A stretch of DNA of 33,484 bases from NCBI GenBank assembly GCA_027618255.1, contig JAQCFG010000018.1, positions 1 to 33,484 of the forward strand. Reading direction: 5' to 3'. Position 1 is the stretch's first letter, and each line of letters starts with the position of its first letter. Origin of the DNA: Cyanobacteriota bacterium (GTDB taxonomy: Bacteria; Cyanobacteriota; Vampirovibrionia; LMEP-6097). Below, piece after piece: positions 9,306 to 17,237 of this stretch. The position numbers were made by a program, and so were the translations under genes. The notes below the pieces were generated by a model, which saw only the letters and a list, made by a program, of their open reading frames with translations, ran no database searches and was not told the origin of the DNA.

Positions 9306-10075
9306 GCGTTAATGGTTACGCCCAAATCCAAATCTGCTAATGAATCATAAACTACATCAAACAAATCTTCCATGTGACTAATGTTTTGTGCTGGTCTAAC
9401 TATGCCCGTCAAAACAAGAGCTGTCATGGCGCCAGCTTCCTTGGCAATTCTTAAATCATGAGGTGAATCTGTCACCATCAGCGTGTTCTCAGGCTTAACA
9501 CCAAGCTGATTGCAAAGCTCTTTATATAATCTAGCGGTCTTAATTTCAGCTGCTTGGCTTGCTTTAAACAAATCAGCAATCTTGAATTTCTCTAAACATA
9601 TCTTAGTATTCTCATCACTATCAGAAGTAAAGACCGCAAGCTTGAGCCCAGACTTAGACAAGTCTTTGATTTTCTCAAGTGCACCTGGAAAAGTCTCAGC
9701 AAGTTCTGCAACACTCAGCTCTTCATTAGTAATCTCAATTGCTCTATCAATCATCTCAAACGCTGTTGACCACTGATAAGTTGGCTCAGGTTCTATCATC
9801 GTTATATAAAGTGCTGTTGCTAAAACTAAACGCACATTGACTAAAGGCAAAGAACAAGGTCCATAAGGATCAATTGTTTCATCTTCTTCATCAACTCCCA
9901 TTGCTCTAATGCAAGCTGTACGAATCGCAACTAAGCTCTCTGAAGTTTCTGCACTCAGTTCAGCAATTAATTGTGCACGGTAAGCAATAATCCTCAACCA
10001 AACTTTATGGAAGTCATTAAAAACCCCGTCCTTGTCTAGTATTACTGCTTCGATATTACTAAAATCTTCGCTCAT
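9302..10075 (-). CDS. HAD-superfamily hydrolase (phosphatase-like)
   Basis: The HAD motifs are present in order: motif I as ILDKDGVFND (Asp nucleophile and second Asp), motif II as VFTSD, a Lys in EIKTARLY for motif III, and motif IV as MVTDSPHDLRIAKEAGA. The helical cap between motifs I and II spans about 110 residues, as in the phosphoglycolate phosphatase and beta-phosphoglucomutase-like group; the substrate cannot be named. I use the ATG at 10075; a TTG seven codons upstream is open but falls inside the -10 region. The gene leads an operon with the RNase HI gene. Confidence 0.85.
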   Translation of the reverse strand: MSEDFSNIEAVILDKDGVFNDFHKVWLRIIAYRAQLIAELSAETSESLVAIRTACIRAMGVDEEDETIDPYGPCSLPLVNVRLVLATALYITMIEPEPTYQWSTAFEMIDRAIEITNEELSVAELAETFPGALEKIKDLSKSGLKLAVFTSDSDENTKICLEKFKIADLFKASQAAEIKTARLYKELCNQLGVKPENTLMVTDSPHDLRIAKEAGAMTALVLTGIVRPAQNISHMEDLFDVVYDSLADLDLGVTINA

Positions 10076-10082
10076 ATTATTT

Positions 10083-10088
10083 AATATA
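10083..10088 (-). promoter_or_regulatory. extended -10 box 7 nt before the HAD start codon
   Basis: On the minus strand TGATATATT gives an extended -10 (TG-n-TATATT), followed by 7 nt and the ATG at 10075. No -35 box is needed for this type. A leaderless mRNA is predicted. Confidence 0.5.
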
Positions 10089-10098
10089 TCACGCAAAC

Positions 10099-10167
10099 AA
10101 TAGACTTGTTTCGAAAGTCAATATTATCCTAAAAGCAACACGCAAGATTCCTTGCGATTGCTACCTT
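10099..10167. repeat. dispersed hairpin repeat, copy B
   Basis: This 69-bp stretch is about four-fifths identical to 17170-17237. Both begin AATAGACTT, share ATTATCC, and end TTGCTACCTT. The inner hairpin here is CGCAAG-ATTC-CTTGCG; in the other copy it is CGCAAC-ATTC-GTTGCG, so the closing pair has changed on both sides. It lies in the divergent space between the HAD gene and tsaD. Confidence 0.7.
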
Positions 10168-10175
10168 TTTCAGGC

Positions 10176-10212
10176 GACCTGTACTTCGAAACTTCGTTTC
10201 GAAGTACAGGTC
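10176..10212. repeat. perfect 17-bp hairpin upstream of tsaD
   Basis: The arms GACCTGTACTTCGAAAC (10176-10192) and its exact complement (10196-10212) enclose a TTC loop. No T-tract follows on the plus strand. It could be a processing site, a transposon remnant or a bidirectional structure. Confidence 0.75.
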
Positions 10213-10213
10213 T

Positions 10214-10245
10214 AATCATTGAGCTATTATAATAGCTCAATGATT
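10214..10245. promoter_or_regulatory. 32-bp perfect palindrome spanning the tsaD -10 box and start codon
   Basis: The arms 10214-10229 and 10230-10245 are exact reverse complements with no spacer. The centre holds TATAAT (10228-10233), and the tsaD ATG (10240-10242) lies in the right arm, 6 nt after the -10 box. A dimeric repressor site or a cruciform is possible; in a leaderless mRNA only the right arm would be transcribed. Confidence 0.75.
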
Positions 10246-11280
10246 GTTCTTGGAATTGAAACCAGCTGTGACGAAACGGCATTAGCCATTGTAGAAAATG
10301 GCCGTAAAGTCATTGCAAACAAAGTCTATAGCCAAATTGCCAAACACCGTAACTGGGGTGGGGTAATACCTGAACTCGCTTCACGTTTGCACCTTGATGT
10401 CATAAATGATTTACTTGCTGAACTATTTCAAGATTGTAATTTATCGATGGAAGATATTGATACTATCGCTGTCAGTTCTGGACCTGGTCTCGTTGGTTCA
10501 CTAATGGTGGGTGCCAATCTTGCCAAAGTCTTAGCTTGGCTTTATAACAAACCTTTGGTTGAGGTCAATCATCTGCATGGGCATGTTTGTGCCAACTTCT
10601 TAGATTCTGAGTTAGAGCCGCCGTTTCTGTGCATGCTCGCTAGTGGCGGGCACACTCAAATTATTGAAATGCAATCCTATACTCAAATGAAAATTCTTGC
10701 TGAAACAGTAGATGATGCTGCAGGAGAGGCTTTTGACAAAGTTGCTCGCTTAATGGGTTTGCCTTATCCTGGCGGACCAGAGATTGACAAGCTTGCACAA
10801 GGTCATTGTGAGCTTGCAAGAAACGTCAATCCAGAATTGAATCAATATCAATTCCCAGTGGCAATGCCCAAGTCACTAGATTTTAGTTTTTCTGGTCTCA
10901 AAACAGCGGTGCTAAGACTCAAAGAAAAAATAGGCGACGAGACTTGGGAGCAAGACAAAGCTGCTATTGCACATGGATTCCAAGAAACTGTCGCCAAAAC
11001 CTTTTACCAAAAAACTCTTGCCGTCAGTGAGCTGGCTGGCATTAGCAAAATAGTTCTTGCAGGCGGCGTCTCAGCCAATACCGCTGTGCGCAGACTGTTC
11101 AAAGAAAAGTTCTCGCAAGAACCATATGAGTTAGTTATCCCTGGCTTAGCCTATTGCACTGATAATGCGGCGATGATTGCTTCAGCTGGTTTCTATCTTG
11201 CACAAGAACAAACAACTATAACGACGGATTATAGTTTTGAGGTTTATTCTAGGAGCTTGTCATCCAGCCCAACTTTTTAG
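10240..11280 (+). CDS. tsaD: tRNA N6-threonylcarbamoyladenosine synthase TsaD
   Basis: TsaD transfers the threonylcarbamoyl group to A37 of ANN-decoding tRNAs, with TsaB and TsaE. The 346-residue protein begins IVLGIETSCDETALAI, the usual first block. It has SSGPGLVGSLMVG, the metal-binding HLHGH (H111 and H115), the SGGHTQI block, DAAGEAFDKVARLMG, and GGVSAN. The ATG at 10240 gives the standard N-terminus; a start seven codons earlier would fall before the -10 box. The last residues (SLSSSPTF) are encoded by one arm of a 23-bp stem-loop, so the C-terminus may have been rewritten by a repeat. tsaB and tsaE are not nearby. Confidence 0.95.
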   Translation: MIVLGIETSCDETALAIVENGRKVIANKVYSQIAKHRNWGGVIPELASRLHLDVINDLLAELFQDCNLSMEDIDTIAVSSGPGLVGSLMVGANLAKVLAWLYNKPLVEVNHLHGHVCANFLDSELEPPFLCMLASGGHTQIIEMQSYTQMKILAETVDDAAGEAFDKVARLMGLPYPGGPEIDKLAQGHCELARNVNPELNQYQFPVAMPKSLDFSFSGLKTAVLRLKEKIGDETWEQDKAAIAHGFQETVAKTFYQKTLAVSELAGISKIVLAGGVSANTAVRRLFKEKFSQEPYELVIPGLAYCTDNAAMIASAGFYLAQEQTTITTDYSFEVYSRSLSSSPTF

Positions 11281-11336
11281 CTAGATTTACTCCAAAATAT
11301 TAGGAACTCATTTAAGTTGGGCTAGATGACAAGCTC
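11253..11336. repeat. 23-bp inverted repeat over the tsaD 3' end
   Basis: The arms 11253-11275 and 11314-11336 match at 22 of 23 positions (core GAGCTTGTCATC and AGCCCAACTT), with a 38-nt spacer holding the stop region. A further GAGGTT/AACCTC match lies just outside. No T-run follows, so it is not a classic terminator. Confidence 0.75.
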
Positions 11337-11380
11337 ATAACCTCATTACATGAAACCTTCGGCTTCAAGAAGGTCTATTG

Positions 11381-11508
11381 CCAGAAATCTTCAACGAAAC
11401 GAATTCTCCAAAAAACGGTCTCCGCAAAACGGGTAGCCTCTGCGAGTCTACTAGTACGTGTTTTGCTCCAAATATTTTTTGTCAAATTGTTTCGTTGAGC
11501 TTTCTTGG
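11381..11508. repeat. 128-bp MITE-like imperfect palindrome
   Basis: The ends 11381-11405 and 11484-11508 are inverted copies at about 20 of 25 positions, centred on CAACGAAAC and GTTTCGTTG. The inner parts also pair loosely. No ORF lies inside. The size and shape fit a miniature inverted-repeat element. Confidence 0.5.
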
Positions 11509-11546
11509 ATTACAGTAAAACAGCAAACGAAATCCCTGACACTGAA

Positions 11547-12947
11547 TCAACGATCCAGCACGGCTAAGTTTTCAAAGTGGAAGCTATGCGGAAACATATC
11601 AACTGGTTGCAAATAGCTTAGCTTGAAACCAAACTGTTCTAAGTATTTGATGTCTCTAGTTAATGTCGCTGGGTTACAACTCACATAAATAATCTTCTTG
11701 GATTCTGCGAGCTTGTCTAGGACTTTGTTGGTACAGCCCTTGCGCGGCGGGTTCACGATTACCACATCGTGTTCAGGTATCTCATCCCAATCTTCTACCC
11801 TTGCTTCTATAAATTCAGCATTGGCAATTCCATTCAACTCCGCATTTCTCTTGGCATTAGCGATCGCAGAAGCAACCACTTCAACTCCATGCAATTTCAA
11901 GTCAGGGATTGACTTTGCAAGACTCAAGGCAATTGTACCAATGCCACAATAAAGATCCAAAATACGATCAGCGGGCTTGATATGTTTTTTGATCAATTCA
12001 ATAACCTTCAAAAACTGCTCTGTGTTCACTTGAAAGAAACTGGTGCTTGAAAGTTCTAGTTTGATATCACCAAAGCTCTCAGTAATAAAACCTTCGCCAC
12101 TAATGATCTCAGTCTCATCACCCAAAATCACATTAGTAGAAAGATCGTTGTAGTTAATAGAAGTTGTTTTGATTTGTTTATATTTTTCTTGGATCTTACG
12201 CAAATCAGACTTGATTTTATTTTTGAATTCCTTGTTGAGTTTTTCTTTGCGTACGATCATACTAATCAACAGTTCTGTGTTATCAGAATTGGAGCGAAGC
12301 ATAATATGGCGAATCAATTTATTTGGATAGCCGCGAGTATCCATCAGCTCTTTAAGCTCCACCATCACTTCATCAAAGAGCGTGTATTGTATTGGACAAT
12401 ATTTGATATTGATCAATTCATTACTATTGCGTCTAAAATACCCCGCTTTGACTCTACCTGTTTCTGGAACAATTTCAACAGGGTAAATCACCTTGTTACG
12501 GTAATTCCAGGGCTTAGACATGCCAATCAAGTCAGGAATGTTAATAAAGTCCCCTTTATCTTCACTAGCGGAACTAGTGCTTTGCACCGTTCCGACCTTT
12601 TTTGTGTCGACATCACTAGCAAAGTTGGTTTCAATCTTGTTTTGCTGAATCAAATCCAATAAATTCTGTTTCTTAAACTTGAGCTGCTCATCATACTTGA
12701 TATGCTGCCACTGACAAGAGCCACAAATCTTGTGGATTTTGCAAGGAGCATCTGTTTCTCTCAAATCACTAGCGTGAGTTAAATCAGTAATTTCAGCAAA
12801 AGCAAAACCCTTACGTTGATCATAAATCTCAGCTTCAAGCTCATCACCAGGACAAGCATTTTCAATAAAGATAGTACCTTGCTCAGAATCCTTTGCTATC
12901 CCATGGGCTCCATTAGCCATTGCTATGACTGTATATTTTGATTTCAA
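11547..12947 (-). CDS. rlmD: RNA (uracil-C5)-methyltransferase, RlmD/RumA type
   Basis: This SAM-dependent enzyme probably makes 5-methyluridine in 23S rRNA (U1939 in E. coli). Residues 1-60 form a TRAM RNA-binding domain. The iron-sulfur cysteines follow as C69-X5-C75-X2-C78, plus a later Cys in IKYCPIQ. The SAM site is ILDLYCGIGTIAL. NPPRKGC and the catalytic Cys in YVSCNPATLTRD complete the set. The start is a TTG directly after the stop codon of the SGNH gene; the next ATG would remove part of the TRAM strand, so TTG is preferred. Specificity within the RlmC/RlmD/TrmA family cannot be told from sequence alone. Confidence 0.87.
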   Translation of the reverse strand: MKSKYTVIAMANGAHGIAKDSEQGTIFIENACPGDELEAEIYDQRKGFAFAEITDLTHASDLRETDAPCKIHKICGSCQWQHIKYDEQLKFKKQNLLDLIQQNKIETNFASDVDTKKVGTVQSTSSASEDKGDFINIPDLIGMSKPWNYRNKVIYPVEIVPETGRVKAGYFRRNSNELINIKYCPIQYTLFDEVMVELKELMDTRGYPNKLIRHIMLRSNSDNTELLISMIVRKEKLNKEFKNKIKSDLRKIQEKYKQIKTTSINYNDLSTNVILGDETEIISGEGFITESFGDIKLELSSTSFFQVNTEQFLKVIELIKKHIKPADRILDLYCGIGTIALSLAKSIPDLKLHGVEVVASAIANAKRNAELNGIANAEFIEARVEDWDEIPEHDVVIVNPPRKGCTNKVLDKLAESKKIIYVSCNPATLTRDIKYLEQFGFKLSYLQPVDMFPHSFHFENLAVLDR

Positions 12948-14078
12948 TTAAACGCAAACCTCAGCCAAAGCAGTTTGAATTAATTTTTGTCCTGCTAAAT
13001 TAGGTTGATTAAAACCATTTTCCAAATATTTCTTACGTTCAGTTTCATTAACTGGGAACTTAGAATAAGCATCAGCCAAAACAGCACCAGTACGCGCCGC
13101 TACTCTCTTACAAGCCTGAGCAAAAGCTTCTGTACTCATTTCAGCATCGGCAAGATCGTTTGGTCTTTGGTCTAGAGGACAAGCAGAAACAATATGAGGG
13201 AGAGGAGTAATAATGATAACCGTGACTGAATGTGCTTGTAAAGTTTTGGTACTTGATTCAAGCAATGCTTCGTAAGCCGGTAATATAGAGGAACCCAACC
13301 AAGCATCATTAATTCCAAAATTGAGAATCGCAATATCTGGTTTGAAATAAATTGCATCACGTCCCAGATATAAAACAAGATCTAAAACTCCAGCACCAGA
13401 GATGGCATTATTGGCAAGCGAAATCTTGTGACCTAATGCCTGAGACCAAAGATAGTGATAGGTTTCTTGAAAATTAATACCCCAATTGCTATTGAGACCA
13501 AGTGTCACACTATCACCCAATGCCACGATTTTAATTTGTTCTTTGTCCTTGGCAAGCTGTGCAATATTGAGCTTTGGACTTTGCCAATTGCGCATATCCA
13601 CTGGATCAATCAAGTCTTTGAGTAAACCATTAATTGGCTCTATCTCGTTACCAGAACGAGACGCACAATAAGCGCCAAAACCAAGAGCAAACCTTGCAGC
13701 GTTAATCAAATCAGCACTAGGTTCTTTACCAGCAGTCATAGACTTGGTAGCCTGAGTTAATAAAGAATTAGAAATAGCCAGCCACTTAGAAGGATCCAAT
13801 GGATTACTTAATCTAATTTCTTCAAGTGGAGCTTTTAATAGATCAGGTACAAACTCGAGTACATTAGTAATCTTGTCAACGATGTCATTAATCTTGGTAA
13901 GTATCGCTTCATTCTTATGCAATTCAGCAGCCATTTGGTAACAGCTCAAAGCATGTGGGAAAAAGCGTATCTCAATTGCCCAGTCTCCAGCTTTCTCCCA
14001 CTCATCAAAATTAGCAAGACTCGGATCCTTGCTCAGAGACTTAAACATTATTTCTGTTAATTTATCGTCTTTTTTCAT
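12948..14078 (-). CDS. SGNH/GDSL-type hydrolase with an unusual last block
   Basis: Residues 180-376 have the SGNH hydrolase fold: block I VALGDSVTLG (Ser190), block II with Gly in AISGAG, and block III FGINDAW. The last block, normally DxxH, reads NGFNQPNLAGQ, so the usual catalytic Asp and His are not seen. The enzyme may be inactive, use other residues, or bind a ligand only. Residues 1-170 are an alpha-helical, TPR-like domain not found in simple esterases. There is no signal peptide, so it is likely cytoplasmic. The ATG lies 3 nt after the trkH stop codon and the methyltransferase gene follows without a gap, making one operon. Confidence 0.82.
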   Translation of the reverse strand: MKKDDKLTEIMFKSLSKDPSLANFDEWEKAGDWAIEIRFFPHALSCYQMAAELHKNEAILTKINDIVDKITNVLEFVPDLLKAPLEEIRLSNPLDPSKWLAISNSLLTQATKSMTAGKEPSADLINAARFALGFGAYCASRSGNEIEPINGLLKDLIDPVDMRNWQSPKLNIAQLAKDKEQIKIVALGDSVTLGLNSNWGINFQETYHYLWSQALGHKISLANNAISGAGVLDLVLYLGRDAIYFKPDIAILNFGINDAWLGSSILPAYEALLESSTKTLQAHSVTVIIITPLPHIVSACPLDQRPNDLADAEMSTEAFAQACKRVAARTGAVLADAYSKFPVNETERKKYLENGFNQPNLAGQKLIQTALAEVCV

Positions 14079-14081
14079 CGA

Positions 14082-15521
14082 TTATCCAATAAGTATACCC
14101 TCCTCAGGGTATTTAGGTTTGGTGTAAATATCCTCGGTGATCATTGCCATCAAAAAGAGCAATGGACCAGGTCTACCAATTAGCATACACAAACATAGTA
14201 CCAACAATGAAGGCGAACTTAACTCTGTCGTGATTCCAGTTGATAGTCCAACTGTAGTAAATCCAGAAACCACCTCAAATAATTGGTCTATAAAGCGCAT
14301 AGTACCGCCACTTTCAAAAATATTAATCAACCAACTGAAAAATAAAATCATCACCACTGTTGAAATAAAAACTATCAATGCACGTTTTTGGTAAATCTGA
14401 TTAATTGATCTATTAAAGATTTTAGTCTCGCCACCTTTAAGCCCAGACCACATGATAGCCCCAACCAAAGCAAGAGTAGTGACTTTGATACCACCAGCTG
14501 TTCCACCTGGACATGCTCCAATAAACATCCAAATGATAAGGAAGAGTAGTGAAGGATCACCAAGTTCTCTAAGAGGAATTGAATTAAAGCCAGAAGATCT
14601 TGCTGCACAAGATTGAAAGAATGATACCCAAAAAGCATCCCCGCCACTTTGGGCTTGGTACTGACTGATAATTGATTCTCCGTTGTTGATAATTATAATG
14701 TGATCAGGGTTTTGTGCAAAGACTAAGTAAAGTTGAATCAAAACTCCAAGCACCAGTAATATCCCTGTCATCCACAAACAAACGCGCGTGTGCAAGCTCG
14801 GTCTAAAACTAGTGCTTTTGTCTTTAGCATATTCTTGGTACCAATTATAAAGCTCGTTGAGTACGGTGTAACCCAAACCACCAAGTATCGGCAAGAAAGA
14901 AAAAACAAATAGGATCCAAGGATTGTCGCGGAAACCCTCAAGGCTATTGGCGTATAGGCTCAGCCCAGCATTACAAAAAGCAGACACCGAATGAAACACC
15001 GCATCAAAAATTCCAGCAAAAAGTCCTGGTAAGTCATTAATATTACGAGAATCAAACCCTGTTACTTCTAGTGAGTTTGGTAACAGCGCCAGCACTCCAA
15101 GTAGCTCAATAGTAAAAGTAAGCAGTCCAATTTTGATTACAAAATCAGCAAAATTGATTTTGGATTCACTGTTGTTGGACATGTCAAAAACTTTGGAGTC
15201 ACTATAAGAAAGCCGCTTACCAGTCATGTAAACCAAAACTGTTGTTAAGGTCATGTAGCTTAAACCACCTATTTGAATTAAGATCAGTACGATCAATTGT
15301 CCCCAAATAGTAAAATCAGTTCCTAGTTGCACCACAGACAAACCGGTTACGCAGACTGAACTAACCGACATAAATAAAGCTGAAACCCAATCACGCCATT
15401 CACCACTGCTATTGGCTATTGGCAACATTAGAAAAAAGCAACCTACTATACACAGAGCAGTAAAACTCAGCATTGTTGCCTGGGCTGGGTTTAGACTGAA
15501 TTGCTTTTCTTCTAGTAGCAC
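14082..15521 (-). CDS. TrkH/KtrB-family potassium uptake protein
   Basis: This 479-residue membrane protein moves K+ across the inner membrane. The four pore-loop repeats are visible: SVSSVCVTGLS, SVSAFCNAGLS, AARSSGFNSIPL and VVSGFTTVGLST. The long ACPGGTAGGIKVTT segment precedes the third-fourth linker, as in TrkH and KtrB. The start is GTG at 15521, chosen because a TATAAT sits 7 nt upstream. The regulatory TrkA/KtrA partner is not in the window. The gene leads the operon with the SGNH and RlmD-type genes and is divergent from rpmH. Confidence 0.92.
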   Translation of the reverse strand: MLLEEKQFSLNPAQATMLSFTALCIVGCFFLMLPIANSSGEWRDWVSALFMSVSSVCVTGLSVVQLGTDFTIWGQLIVLILIQIGGLSYMTLTTVLVYMTGKRLSYSDSKVFDMSNNSESKINFADFVIKIGLLTFTIELLGVLALLPNSLEVTGFDSRNINDLPGLFAGIFDAVFHSVSAFCNAGLSLYANSLEGFRDNPWILFVFSFLPILGGLGYTVLNELYNWYQEYAKDKSTSFRPSLHTRVCLWMTGILLVLGVLIQLYLVFAQNPDHIIIINNGESIISQYQAQSGGDAFWVSFFQSCAARSSGFNSIPLRELGDPSLLFLIIWMFIGACPGGTAGGIKVTTLALVGAIMWSGLKGGETKIFNRSINQIYQKRALIVFISTVVMILFFSWLINIFESGGTMRFIDQLFEVVSGFTTVGLSTGITTELSSPSLLVLCLCMLIGRPGPLLFLMAMITEDIYTKPKYPEEGILIG

Positions 15522-15528
15522 TGGATCT

Positions 15529-15534
15529 ATTATA
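15529..15534 (-). promoter_or_regulatory. -10 box 7 nt before the trkH GTG
   Basis: On the minus strand TATAAT is followed by AGATCCA and the GTG at 15521. No clear -35 box or Shine-Dalgarno is seen. A leaderless mRNA starting with GTG is predicted. Confidence 0.5.
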
Positions 15535-15637
15535 TCCCCAGCTGAAAATAGTTACCTAGGCAAGATAAGACCAATAATTAATACCTGTGTAGCTATTAAT
15601 ATACTGTTGTGTCCTATATGTTACAATTCTCGATGTT

Positions 15638-15772
15638 ATGAAAATGACTTTACGTGGATCACAAAGAAAACGCAAGAGAACCAGCGGTTTTCGCACAAGA
15701 ATGGCCAGCCCAGGAGGCCGTAAAGTACTTGCTCGTAGAAGAGCGAGGGGCCGTAAGAAAATAAGCGCTTAA
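15638..15772 (+). CDS. rpmH: 50S ribosomal protein bL34
   Basis: The 44-residue basic protein has the full L34 pattern: [20 protein letters not shown], then [18 protein letters not shown]34 is a short, structural protein of the large subunit. The start may be the ATG at 15638 or the one two codons later (15644). rnpA follows after 18 nt, the common rpmH-rnpA order. TACAAT lies 10 nt upstream; no Shine-Dalgarno is visible. Confidence 0.95.
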   Translation: MKMTLRGSQRKRKRTSGFRTRMASPGGRKVLARRRARGRKKISA

Positions 15773-15790
15773 CGCTTAAGCTATATAGTT

Positions 15791-16204
15791 ATGTTAACTA
15801 AAGAAGAAAGACTAAAGTACTCAGGTCTTTTTCAGCAGGCCTTTGATAAGGGTAAGTCACTTTATTCTAAACACTTCAGACTGACTTTTACCAAAACTCG
15901 AGATAGTCATAAAGGCAAATTGCCATTTGTTGGTTTTACTATTAGTAAGAATTATTCCAAAAGCGCCGTTAAACGCAATCGCCTCAAACGACAACTATGC
16001 GAAATCTATAGACTTTATAGGCAAGATGAAACTCATGTAAGCAAACTCCAAGAGATAGGACTCTTGGTCTTCAGTCTCAAAAAATCAACTACCGAAGCAA
16101 TCAAATTCAACTATCAAGAGCTCAAAAAAGAATTAGAATCATTGCTTAGTGAACACGCTAAAAACGAAATTTTTCAAACTAGAGCTAAGCAGCCTGATGC
16201 TTAG
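15791..16204 (+). CDS. rnpA: ribonuclease P protein component
   Basis: RnpA binds RNase P RNA and helps it mature tRNA 5' ends. The 137-residue protein begins with the family's LTKEERLKYSGLFQQAF pattern and has the RNR signature in KSAVKRNRLKRQLCEIYR. The C-terminal tail is about 15-20 residues longer than usual. It overlaps the convergent unknown gene by 20 bases at the 3' ends. The yidD and yidC genes that commonly follow rnpA are missing here. Confidence 0.94.
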   Translation: MLTKEERLKYSGLFQQAFDKGKSLYSKHFRLTFTKTRDSHKGKLPFVGFTISKNYSKSAVKRNRLKRQLCEIYRLYRQDETHVSKLQEIGLLVFSLKKSTTEAIKFNYQELKKELESLLSEHAKNEIFQTRAKQPDA

Positions 16205-16943
16205 CGAGCTGCTCCCCAACCCTTCGTTGTCCACCAGCAGGATTCGTGGCAGCTCGAGTACTTTGTTGAGACTGTTGCGCAGCTTGAATCGCCTGTTCAT
16301 AATCAGGCAGTATATCCTCAAGATACCTTGATTTAGAGCTATAACGAATACGATCACGTATATTCATCAAGAATTTAATATCGCTTTCTGTCAGCCTTGC
16401 AATCTCCTGGACCTCACCATGTGAAATTCGATTAAATGGTTCAAGCCAAGTCTTAATCGCTGACTTTAATGCAGCAAGTACCGTATCTTCATTAACTTTG
16501 TTGTTATGGGTACCAAGATACTTAGAACCCATACTTTCGATCTTAGCTATTCTGCGTTCAAGCTCAGTCAATAAAAACTCTTGAGCGCGATGTTGAAATT
16601 GGTAAGCATCATGTTGATGTCCATAATTTTCAAAATCTCGAATCACCGCAACAATACGTTCATTCCGGCTATTACCAATCAAGGTCTGTAAAATACTCCA
16701 TAGCCATTTAAACGGATTTAAACTTCCACCAATCTCGGCTTCGATTTTATTTTTTGCACTGTAAAACTCATGCTCGTCTACTGTATTTGCAGCTGTTTTA
16801 GTTTGCTGTTTCGCCTTCCTAGCTTGCACTGTTCTGTAGATAGAAGCCCCTGAACTATAACCTGGAATCTTGGCAAGCGCCTCATTTCGAACTGCATCCC
16901 ATGCACCTCTAACTGCTTCACCAGGTTTAACTCCAAATGGCAT
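16185..16943 (-). CDS. hypothetical protein, 252 aa
   Basis: I do not recognise this protein. It is soluble and mostly helical. Residues 1-45 are basic and Gly/Ala-rich (AKIPGYSSGASIYRTVQARK), and a hydrophobic patch (LNPFKWLWSILQTLIG) lies near residue 75-90. The middle has long charged helices, and the tail is Gln/Ala-rich and low in complexity (QAAQQSQQSTRAAT). There is no signal peptide. TATTTA lies 10 nt before the ATG. The palindrome at 17064-17090 stands in the space upstream. Confidence 0.65.
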   Translation of the reverse strand: MPFGVKPGEAVRGAWDAVRNEALAKIPGYSSGASIYRTVQARKAKQQTKTAANTVDEHEFYSAKNKIEAEIGGSLNPFKWLWSILQTLIGNSRNERIVAVIRDFENYGHQHDAYQFQHRAQEFLLTELERRIAKIESMGSKYLGTHNNKVNEDTVLAALKSAIKTWLEPFNRISHGEVQEIARLTESDIKFLMNIRDRIRYSSKSRYLEDILPDYEQAIQAAQQSQQSTRAATNPAGGQRRVGEQLAKHQAA

Positions 16944-17063
16944 ATCTGACCTTTAAATACAGCTTGGGGCCCAAGACTTCTTAGACCAATAAGCATGTAT
17001 TATCAACATTCTCTAATCCAGAATGACGTATTGACATTTTAGCACACTGTGCGCATTCGCTGA

Positions 17064-17090
17064 TAAATATACCCCGGCGGGGTATATTTA
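17064..17090. terminator. 12-bp GC-core hairpin, possible terminator of the ABC binding-protein gene
   Basis: The arms TAAATATACCCC and GGGGTATATTTA are exact complements around GGC. The AT-rich outer part and GC core fit an intrinsic terminator in either direction. It lies about 140 bp past the end of the binding-protein gene (minus strand). An operator for the 252-residue gene is the alternative. Confidence 0.5.
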
Positions 17091-17169
17091 GATCTGTTGC
17101 AACGCCTTAACTAAACGTTTCGTGATTAACACCGTAACGAAACTTTAGTCCTCATTGCAAACTGCTCTT

Positions 17170-17237
17170 AATAGACTTACTGCAAAAGTCGGAATTATCC
17201 TTAAAGCAAACGCAACATTCGTTGCGGTTGCTACCTT
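17170..17237. repeat. dispersed hairpin repeat, copy C
   Basis: This is the partner of 10099-10167. The hairpin is CGCAAC-ATTC-GTTGCG. The last bases of the repeat hold the stop codon of the binding-protein gene (17231-17233 on the minus strand). Just upstream, 17115-17147 has another imperfect hairpin (CTAAACGTTTCGT with AACGAAACTTTAG). Confidence 0.7.
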
